This document shows, piece by piece, positions 11,358 to 19,636 of a stretch of 64,000 nucleotides of DNA (position 1 is its first letter; the number at the start of each line of letters is the position of its first letter). Below the pieces are notes generated by a model. The model did no database searches. It was not told the DNA's origin and saw only the letters and a list, made by a program, of their open reading frames with translations. The DNA is from Marsupella aquatica (lineage: Eukaryota; Marchantiophyta). The stretch lies in the NCBI GenBank assembly GCA_973895155.1, contig OZ316894.1, positions 16,864,001 through 16,928,000 of the forward strand. The letters run 5' to 3'. The position numbers and the translations under genes were made by a program.

Positions 11358-13148
11358 CTATTGGAATCTACCACTGAATAACAAATTGTCAAAGTCACCA
11401 TCTGACAAGTTGTATTCATTGACTGTGTAGTTGTCAATGGGCCTTGAATCAATGTGTGCCATTGCAATACTCTCTTGAGTCATATCTTTACTGTCTTGCT
11501 GTGTCTCCATTGGTGGCATTTGTTTCAACAAACCCGGTTGCTCATACTCTCGTTCATGAAATGGTTTCCGGCACCAATATTTCCGGCTCTTCTTCATCCA
11601 CCTAAACAAGCAAGCATGATGCCATAAGTGACCGCATGTTCCCAAAATGGAAACAGATTTGGGACCCCATGGATACAAGCACCAAGTATATCTTCCATCC
11701 TTTTCTCGAACAAATTGGGCTATACTCTCATTGCTCTTCCACTTGTCAAAAAATTTCTCAACATCTTCAGGATCAACTTCCACATCCGAAAAAAGGTTAG
11801 ATTATCCCGTAGGATCAATCATGTGCAAATTCATATAATTGTAGTTGGTGCATCTTGATTTTTCATTGTCTGACTGACCATCCACCTCAGCAGTGTTCAT
11901 TTGCTCAATCTCCTCTTGCAGATTGCTTATGATCACATCTTGTGATGCAACTTGATTCTTCAAATCAAGAATGACTCTATTTGCTTCTTGAACTTGCATC
12001 ATTTGACTACATTGACCATCCTTTTGGGCTAGTTGTTTCTTGAGCATTGCGATCTCCTCCATCTTGTCGTACAGTTGCACCTTGTATTCCTTGACCTCTG
12101 AAGTAGTTGCAGTTTGAATGGGTATTTTTTCCATTGCTTTCATCTTCATAATATTATCTTGCAACTTTGACTTGTAGTAGTCAATGCTGCTAGCTTCACA
12201 AAGCTCAAGACAAAATTTTGTGCGAAGATTGTTCTCGATCAATTGACCAATCTCTGTGCCCAAACTCTTGCACACAATCTCCATGCTCAGTGATTCTTTC
12301 TTTGCATCCAAAACACCAGTGAACTTTCCTGGTACATTGTTACTTGTAGAGGCAGCTAGAATGTTTGATTTTTTTTCCACATGTTTTGTTGCACCATAAC
12401 TTTCGGATTTAGTGAAGAGTCGTTCCAATGCAGTCGGCTTATCTTTATGATGCACATGAATGTCTTGCGTATCATGTATCTTTCTTTTGGACCCTTTGTT
12501 TGTTGCTTGTGCCGAGATATCTTTCGCAATAGAACTCTTCTTAATTCCCTGTAAATCCAAGACAGACGTATGCACATTGTGAGCCATCTTGCCCTCTTCC
12601 GTTTCCCAACGGTAATCCACCTTCCACTTAAGGATGAATTCAGCAATTAGGAGTCTGAGAAATGGCGGATAAACCAAACTCGTTTTGCCCTACGCCTTTT
12701 TTGGAGCATACTCTCGAAATTGTTGTTGCCAATGCTTCCCAATCTCCACATGTGTGACCTTCGACATGGTGTACTTCTCTTGCAACCAATACTTTATGGA
12801 CCACAAAGTCTCATCATCAAAAATGATTTTCATAAATTTGTGAAACTCCACACGCGGCATCAATATCTCCAATTCTTTGGCATTGATGGGCCAATCATTG
12901 TGAGGAGGTTTCACATTTGGCATCGTGATATTCTATTCAACATCTTTGGTGTCCTCTTCCATTTTGGTTTTCCTTTGCTTTGCATGGTTGCTACTCATTC
13001 CCATGTCCTCATCCGTGGGTTGAGAATCTATGGGTTGAGAATCTATTGCAATGTACTCTTCCATAGCATAGTCGTGTAAATCCTAAGCATACCCGTCCTT
13101 TGTACAAGGTTTCTCCTCTTCATCGGATTCCAATTCCCATTTTCCCAT
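11358..13148 (-). pseudogene. Cargo gene: coiled-coil protein with Cys/His-rich C-terminus, four in-frame stops
   Basis: One unshifted frame of 597 codons runs from ATG at 13148 (MGKWELESDEEE) to the TGA at 11358. It is interrupted by TAG at codon 22 (13083-13085), TAG at 72 (12933-12935), TAG at 153 (12690-12692) and TAA at 449 (11802-11804). The N-terminal 100 residues are acidic. Then come a WPINAKELEIL...FDDETLWSIKYWL segment, a basic linker (GSKRKIHDTQD) and a predicted coiled coil at about residues 340-430 (LYDKMEEIAMLKKQLAQKDG, then NLQEEIEQM). The C-terminal region has a Cys/His cluster of RING or treble-clef style (CGHLWHHACLFRWM then WCRKPFHE, about residues 495-525). I do not recognise the family. 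It lies downstream of the kinase on the same strand and converges with the transposase. The last domain could bind zinc and act in protein contact or ubiquitin transfer, but this is a guess. Confidence 0.6.
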
Positions 13149-13332
13149 ACTTGCAAGATCTACAATGACATAAACATATTTAGCATTCATTCAACATTTA
13201 ACCATCAAGGTAAAAATCGTAACAATACACAATGAAGCAAAGGAGAAAAATATTTAAAGTCATAGGACATGATTAAATAGATGATTATTCATGTCATATT
13301 TCATTGTCATTCATGATGAAACTATGTCATCC

Positions 13333-14990
13333 CTAATCTCTTAGATAACGACTATTGTGCTGAACTAATCTACAATCCTGGAATGTCCTCATCATTCTCA
13401 AACTCCAATGAACACAATCCATTCTTTTGGTGACATTAGTGGCCATCATGTCACGTATCATAATCTCCAATTTAGGGCCATGCTCTCTAGCATTCTAACC
13501 CCTATTCAAATAACGTGTCATTGGGGTCATTCCATCCCAATTTTCTGTAAGTAATGTCTCAAAGACATTGCCCAAAGCATATATGTCAGTTGCCTGACTG
13601 TACTCTACTGGATCGGAATGAACTAGCTCAGGCGCCAATTGTGGATATTTTTTTTGATACGCAACAGCTTTCTCTGCAGGGGTGGGCCACATTCGATTCA
13701 GTGGTAATGTGCATTGTGATTTGTGTTTGGACAACCCAAAATCACATATTCCTACATAAACTCTGATTGCCAAATCATCCTCGTGATCAAAGTGAAGAAG
13801 AATGTTCCCAAAATGAAGATCACAATGGAATCGGTCGTGTGCATGCAAATACTGCAACGTCTCCAATAAAGCCATAGCAATCCCCAAACGATGTTCCAAA
13901 AAGAGTTTCTTTTCGGATATGAATGTCACATCCACTTCCGAAGTGGATTGTGTCTTCCCCTTGCTCTTACTCCATTTCCCACACTTATCTATAAAGCTTC
14001 CCAAGTCACCTCCATTGTAATGATCATAGATAAGTTTGGGTGGATCTTCGATGGTCATTGCCAAGGCCCCAATGATTCCTTTGTGATTCAACCCTCCCAT
14101 TAGCACTTCTTGTAAAGTATCTGTTCGTCTTTTGTGTCGGTCTCCATCCTTGAATCGTTTTGCAACTAGTGTTGCATTTTGAGGAATCAATGGGCAATCC
14201 AATATATGACATATGAACACATGTCCTTGGATACCGCTTCCAATGCGATGCAAATTTTGTACTTGCTCCCTCCTCAAGAAATGAATACTCCTGACCATGG
14301 AAAGAACTCGTGATGGACGCGTTCCTCTATCTGCAACTTCCACGCCAATCTCTCCAAACTGCACGACCTTGCTCGCATATTTGACATTACTCTCCGATTT
14401 GGCCATTGCTAACTCTTTGCTCCATTTTGCTAGCAAATCTCTTCTATGTGTGTATAGCCCAGGAACTCCAAGCATGACGGCCCCAGCCTCATCCAAATTG
14501 GTTTCCAACTTGTCCCAAAGATTTATCGCAAAGTTCAACGCCAGATGTTCAACAAATCCACCTGGCTTCTCAAAATTCCTTATTAAGGCAGCAATTTCAT
14601 CTCGGGTCATGTCTTCTTCTTTCTCCACAGTCTCATGCATGCAACGCCCCATGTCATTTAAAGGTTTTTGTAACCCTCTGCTCCATGCATGGCATACTTC
14701 CTCTGAAAGCCATCCTGCTGATACTGTGCTGGCAAAGTGTAGGGATATAGAATTTTTTTCTAAATCACAACTAACACATGTTGCCTTCTTTCTTTCAATG
14801 CAGCACCAATTGCTCCTCCTCTGTGTTTCCATTTCCCTAAGGTTTTGCCATGTTTACAGATTTCTAAGGTTTTGTGAGCATTCCTTAGGGCACTGAGGGC
14901 ATGAGGATCTGGTTGGTACCCTTCGTTTAGCACGGTCTTCATTGCCTCAAAAAGTCTCATATACTCTACACTCACATGTGCAGCGGCCAT
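13333..14990 (-). pseudogene. Cargo gene: protein kinase with helical N-terminal domain, one in-frame stop
   Basis: The start ATG at 14990 gives MAAAHVSVEYMRLFEAMK. A frame change near 14800 is removed exactly by a 47-bp GT-AG intron at 14806-14760; this is short for a plant intron, so a frameshift is the alternative. The spliced frame is 537 codons. Residues 1-220 are helical and unrecognised (ALNFAINLWDKLETNLDEAG). The kinase domain follows: Gly loop IGSGIQGHV at about 235, VAKRF lysine at 262, catalytic HCDLHFGN with Asp at 375 (in place of HRDLKxxN), DFG at 401, and LAPE at about 437. A TAG at codon 483 (13495-13497) interrupts the C-lobe, but the frame continues with the expected late-lobe motif (RDMMATNVTKRMD) to a stop at 13333. 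All catalytic residues are present. Ser/Thr or Tyr specificity cannot be told. Host origin by capture is inferred from its position inside the transposon. Confidence 0.7.
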
Positions 14991-15240
14991 GTTCTCAAGT
15001 AACCACAACAAGTTGTAGGATAAAGAATAGGTGCTTACGGAGTGAGTTGGCTGCTTGCCGAGGGTACAGATGATGCAAGTACAATGAAGCTGGATCAAGA
15101 ATCCTGAAATGTCATTTTACACTTTGTGTTGGTACCAATAATACCCAAGCAATATAATCTAGATATTTGTTCTATTTTTTATTCTTTTATTTAGTACTTT
15201 GAAAGTAACAATGATGAAGGGGAAAGACAACTATGTGAAA

Positions 15241-15570
15241 TACCACACGCCGAGCCGAAACTCCAAGCATGCGCACAAAAGTGATCTTTTCCTTCAAGTT
15301 GTTACATTCCTACTCCAATCTATGTGAAACCTATAGTTTAGATATCATTTGTAAATGTTGTGAAAATATTTACAAGGAATTGAGATATCCATGCAGAGTA
15401 CTACACGTCGAGTCGAAACTCCAAGCATGCGTACATGAAAATCTCTATCCTAGCAAATTCTCCACTCAACTCACAAATGACACTAAACTGTTAAGGCGAT
15501 ATTCGGTTCTCTCATACGAAATACCACACGCCAAGCATAAGCTCCAAGCATGCGCATACGTGAGAACCAT
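15241..15570 (-). repeat. Right subterminal motif array (three copies)
   Basis: Inverted copies of the left-arm motif lie at about 15241-15285, 15401-15440 and 15521-15570, sharing CTCCAAGCATGCG. Their spacings, about 160 and 121 bp, mirror those on the left. Similarity extends inwards: ATTTCACATAGTTGTC and TTGTTACTTTCAAAG, inverted from about 15180-15240, match 8116-8165. Confidence 0.75.
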
Positions 15571-15574
15571 AATA

Positions 15575-15785
15575 CCCCTCCAAATTAATACTAAATATGA
15601 AAGTCATATATGCAATGCAAAACATAGCAAAAAAAACACTCAAAAACAAGGCAACTAAACTCAAAAGTAAACAAAACATGAGGAAAAGCAAGAAAAACTC
15701 ACCAAAGGCCTTTCCTGCATTAGAGCCAAGCCAAAGTTAGAGAAAAAGAGAGAGAATGAGAGAAAGTGAGGAGAGCTCCTCACTT
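15575..15785. other. Right-arm spacer with TATA-like box
   Basis: The spacer is A-rich on the plus strand and ends with GAGAGAATGAGAGAAAGTGAG followed by the palindrome GAGGAGAGCTCCTC and CACTTTATA at 15780-15788. Read on the minus strand this is a TATAAAGTG promoter-like box, then a CT-rich leader, about 790 bp before the kinase start codon. It is a plausible cargo promoter. Confidence 0.4.
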
Positions 15786-15787
15786 TA

Positions 15788-16260
15788 TAGGCCCGGTCCC
15801 GGTCTGCCCCCCCCCTCCCCCACCTCGCGAGCCGTCTTCCGGGCGGCCGAGCCCGACCCCCCCGGCGGCTGCCTCCCTCTTTGCGTTTTACTCTCCTTAG
15901 GGTCCGAGGGCCGGGGGCTTTTGGGTCCCGGGCGGGGGGGGGGGGGGGGCTTTAGGGTCCAGGCCGGGGGCTTTAGGGTCCGGGGTGGGGGGGGGTCTTT
16001 AGGGTCCGGGCCGGGAGGGTGCAGGGTCTGGGGCCGGGGGCTTTAGGATCCGGGCCGGGAGGGTGAGGGGTCCGGGGCCGGGGGCTTTAGGGTCCGGGGC
16101 GGGAGGGGTTTAGGGTCCGGGCCGGGCCGGGGGGGTTTAGGGTCCGGGGCCGGGAGGGAATAAGGTCCGAAGCCGGGTCAGGACCGGGACTTCTACTCAG
16201 GCCGGGACCGGAGGATGTACTCGGGCCGGGACCGGATGATGCCGACTGGGAGAGTCCGGG
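15788..16260. repeat. Right-arm GC-rich minisatellite
   Basis: Irregular tandem units are built from TTTAGGGTCCGGGGCCGGG and GGGAGGG, with a run of about 16 G near 15933. Its reverse complement carries CCCGGCCCGGACCCTAAACC, like the outer part of the left-arm minisatellite. It is the inverted counterpart of 4380-4500. Confidence 0.85.
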
Positions 16261-16371
16261 TGTCGGTTTGCCGGTTGACGGCCTTAAAACGGCCTATTTG
16301 CCGGGCAAGTCCAAACCGGGATCCTACACCTCTGTGGTCCCCCTCACTGGAGAATCTGACTATTATTATCA

Positions 16372-16398
16372 CACCCTTGAAGCAGAGTGCGCCAGGGG
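16372..16398 (-). repeat. Right terminal inverted repeat of the giant element
   Basis: Read on the minus strand it begins CCCCTGGCGCACT and ends CTTCAAGGGTG, pairing with 4176-4202. Two more G follow before AATCCC. The next recognisable unit is the naphthoate synthase gene about 200 bp downstream. Confidence 0.75.
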
Positions 16399-16600
16399 GG
16401 AATCCCAAAACTACAAAATATCTGAAATATCAAATTTACTGCAATCCAGCTCTTAGGAAATGTGGTCTATGGGGGTTTCAAAGACCAACCTTGTGGTCCA
16501 TGGGGGCTTGAAACTCGGATTCTGAGAGAAGATATGATTACTGTAATTTAGAGAGGATTGCAGATTTGCAGATCGACAGTTCGTGTGTCGAGAATTGGAT
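16399..16600 (+). promoter_or_regulatory. Short upstream region of the naphthoate synthase gene
   Basis: Only about 200 bp separate the right end of the giant transposon from the start codon. It holds two imperfect repeats (TGTGGTCTATGGGGG and TGTGGTCCATGGGGG, near 16459 and 16492). I see no clear TATA box. Any longer promoter would now lie inside or beyond the transposon. Confidence 0.45.
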
Positions 16601-19600
16601 ATGGAGGAGAGGGGACTGCAGCGCGTAGCTCAGCTGGCGAGGCACATCACGAGGAGCGATGGCACTAGCAAGTACGAGCGCTTGCATCGAATTGACTCCA
16701 CGGATCCTGTGGTGTGGAGACATTGCTCCGTGGGAGCTGCGCAATTTGAGGAGGTCATATATGAGAAGGGCGAAGGGATCGCCAAGGTTGGGATGTGTAG
16801 TTTAATGCCAGCTTATTGTAGCACGACTTCGTTGCTCGACTGCTCTTTACTGTTTCCGAGGTTGAATACTGATGTGGTTCTCTTCCGCAGATGACCATCA
16901 ATAGGCCAGAAAGTCGGAATGCTTTCACACCCAAGACGGTGGAGGAGTTGAGTCTTGCTTTTAACGATGCTCGCGACGATAGCGAAATTGGTGTTGTGAT
17001 TCTCACAGGCAAGGTGCTAAGCGAGCTTGTAATATTTTGTCTATCCGCGTGTCAAGTGTTGTTGGATAGGAAATGCTGGTGCAATGTGTAAAATTATTTC
17101 ACTGGTGATACCTTTTCATGCAAGTGTTTGTAATGGCCAGTAAACTAACCATTGGGTAAGGCAACAGGGGAAGAATTACAAATCACAACCGTATTGCAAT
17201 ATAGTCGAATCTTTTCGTTTCAAACACATTGATCAGACCAGGAGGAAGCGGGTATGGTGCAACTTAGCCTGTGAGAAGTGAGCCATTGATGCAATATGTC
17301 TCTATCATTCTTCCTGGAGTTTACTTAGTCACAAATCTGTCATGATGTTTTCAGGGAAGCAATGCATTTTGCAGCGGAGGTGATGTAGGAGTTCGTTCAA
17401 ATATGGGTTACGTTGGAGGTGACAAAATTCCTAGATTGAATGTTTTGGACTTGCAGGTCAGTGTGTTTTGTTGTCGCCGATAACTGTGTCATAACTTCTC
17501 TCTTATTGACTTGGACTGTAAGTGGCTGCGAGTGCTCTCCTTGCCAACACTCGCACGATTCATATTCAAGCTGGGATTGTTGGAAGAGACGTGTCCCAGC
17601 GACAGAGAAATTGGTCCTTAGACGAACGTTTGCACGCAACCACAGTGCAAGACGGCCAGGATGTAAAGAGCGTCTCCTTATATTCAGATTTCGTTGTTCG
17701 TTTTTGCAGATTCAAATTCGAAGGTTGCCCAAACCAGTGATTGCCATGGTAAGTTCTTGACACCCTCTTGTGGTTATAGAACATGCTCTTCAGCTTATGT
17801 GGCCAAGAACCTAACTAGTCAAATCCATGGTACCGAGTTTTTCGTGAGTTGAATGCACTGGATTGATCATAACTTTCCACCGAACTTGCTGGCAGAACAC
17901 CATCAAGAGGCCCTTGCGCGTGGCAGATTTATTTTGTGGAAAATCGCACTGATCTGGAAGTGTGATCCTGTTCTTCTATTCCAGGTTTCAGGCTATGCTG
18001 TTGGAGGTGGGCATGTTCTACAGCTGGTGTGTGATCTCACTATTGCGGCAGACAATGCTGTGTTTGGACAAAGTGGACCGAAGGTAGTGTACTCTGTCTC
18101 TCGGGCATCTGCAATGTATTACCATCGGTGATTTCCTTTGCTTTGGCGTAGTAGATATTAACTTGGAACTTAACAATATCTGATGTCACCATATTATTCC
18201 TTATTCTTCAAGGCTGTACAAGGGAGACAATTGCTGATAGAGCTTGGCTCTGGACTTATCAGGTCGGGAGTTTTGATGCCGGATTTGGAGTCAGTACGAT
18301 GTCTCACATGGTGAATAGACGCTTTCCTTATGACACCTGAACTAGGATTGGAAGTCTGGGTGTCCAACAGAACTGTTGTAAAAGTGAAGGTGCATTTTTT
18401 GTCAGTGTTTTACGGTTGCCGATTCGCTTTCTATCTTTCCTTCGGAGTAATCAATAGGGATGCTTTGTTTTGCCTTGCTAGGTCATCTTTATATCATGGT
18501 AGTGGATAGTAGGACCATGCATACACCTCAACGCTGTAACGACTTTAACGGCTGTGGGTTTACAGATCGGTGCGAGAAAAACCAGGGAAATGTGGTTTTT
18601 GGCACGTTTGTATGATGCTCAGGAGGCGTTGAGTATGGGTCTTGTGAACACCGTTGTACCTGTAAGTTGCAAACTTCTGCTCTGTAGCCGGGTTTGGCTA
18701 TAATCTGGGACCTCAGTCTATTTCAGTAATCAGTCGGGTTCGTTTGACCAATTGAGGCGCATTGGTGCCTGTAACGAGCTGTTTTATTAATTTGTGTGAA
18801 GTAAGTATTGCTATCATAAGGTATGAATTTTTGTTTATAATGATGACTGGTATACCAGTGCAAAACATTACGGCTGTAAAACTAAATCTCTCTGGCAGAC
18901 TCTACAATCTATGAGGATGTCTTTAGCAGAGTTTATTAACATGATTGATAATCCCTATTGGAGATTGAGTCAACCATCACAAACTACGGTACAGGTCGTT
19001 AAGCTTTTGATGGCTCATTTTCTCCCCACGCCTAACAGCATTTGGTTAGCAACATTCTGGGACAGGGTCCAAGTCTTTTCCTTCATCGCTGTAGTTAGGT
19101 ATTCTGCTAACTTTATTGGTGACGATGTTTTCTCTTGGCAGCTTGATAAGTTGGAACAAGAGACGGTGAAGTGGTGTCGCGAAATACTATCAAATAGCCC
19201 CACTGCGATCCGTGTCCTCAAGGCCGCCATCAATGCCACGGAGGGAAGCAGTGACCTGCAAGTAAGTAGTGCTTTCTGAATATATGGTGAACTTGTAGTT
19301 TTGGTTGATGTATTGGTTAGGTAGTGGAGGTCGCAACATGACTTCAAATGTCTAGTCTTTCTTGCTTGAAGTTGATCATTGGCAACCTATCGCGTTGGCA
19401 ATGTCAGCTATTGCCTCCCTTCAATGTAAAAAATCCAACTTCCTACAACTAACTTGCATGTGTCAAGATCGGGCAGTTTTGTTCACTAAACTGTCTGCTG
19501 GTTCGTTGTTGATGCCCAGGCATTGGCAGGGAACGCAACGTTGGTTTTTTATGCCACTGGTGAGGCTGAGGAAGGGAGAAAGGCATATCTTGAAGGACGA

Positions 19601-19636
19601 CGTCCAAATTTCTCAAAATTCAAAAGACTCCCTTGA
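16601..19636 (+). CDS. menB: 1,4-dihydroxy-2-naphthoyl-CoA synthase (naphthoate synthase), nine exons
   Basis: A crotonase-fold enzyme that closes the ring of o-succinylbenzoyl-CoA to make 1,4-dihydroxy-2-naphthoyl-CoA for phylloquinone. In plants it acts in peroxisomes. Exons read by GT-AG junctions, all phase 0: 16601-16786, 16891-17013, 17355-17456, 17710-17748, 17985-18083, 18263-18310, 18566-18661, 19142-19261, 19520-19636 (TGA). This gives 309 residues, slightly shorter than the roughly 340 I recall for flowering-plant homologues; the difference is at the N-terminus. Diagnostic blocks: [19 protein letters not shown] (active-site loop), [10 protein letters not shown] (oxyanion hole), [26 protein letters not shown] (catalytic Asp), [12 protein letters not shown], and the C-terminal FSKFKRLP. 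Residues 8-16, RVAQLARHI, resemble a PTS2 peroxisomal signal, apart from Ile at the last position. The first ATG was chosen because the frame upstream has no other ATG. No stops or shifts are seen, so it looks functional. Confidence 0.93.

Larger units (their letters stand above)
4176..16398. mobile_element. Giant hAT-like DNA transposon with cargo genes
   Basis: The proposed element is 12,223 bp. Its support is: (1) terminal inverted repeats of 27 bp at 4176-4202 and 16372-16398, 25 of 27 identical in inverted orientation; (2) further arm similarity inside them, including CCGGTTTG/GCCCGGCAA-like strings and CCCGGCCCG-ACCCTAA units; (3) six related subterminal motifs in mirror order at 7793-8122 and 15241-15570; (4) a hAT transposase between the arms. 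Two other genes, a kinase and a coiled-coil/Cys-His protein, lie head-to-tail on the opposite strand and converge on the transposase. A TATAAAGT string occurs at the inner edge of the GC-rich DNA in both arms (about 5222 and 15780), in the orientation expected to drive transcription inwards. No matching 8-bp target-site duplication was found next to the TIRs. This may mean degraded ends, rearrangement, or wrongly placed termini. All three genes carry stops, so the copy is likely non-autonomous now. Confidence 0.65.

Noticed and set aside
11358-13148. A variant genetic code with TAR read as Gln, to explain the in-frame TAG/TAA codons
   Set aside because: Neighbouring genes read cleanly in the standard code and end with normal stops, and the transposase of the same element also has a TGA and a frameshift. 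Decay by deamination is simpler.
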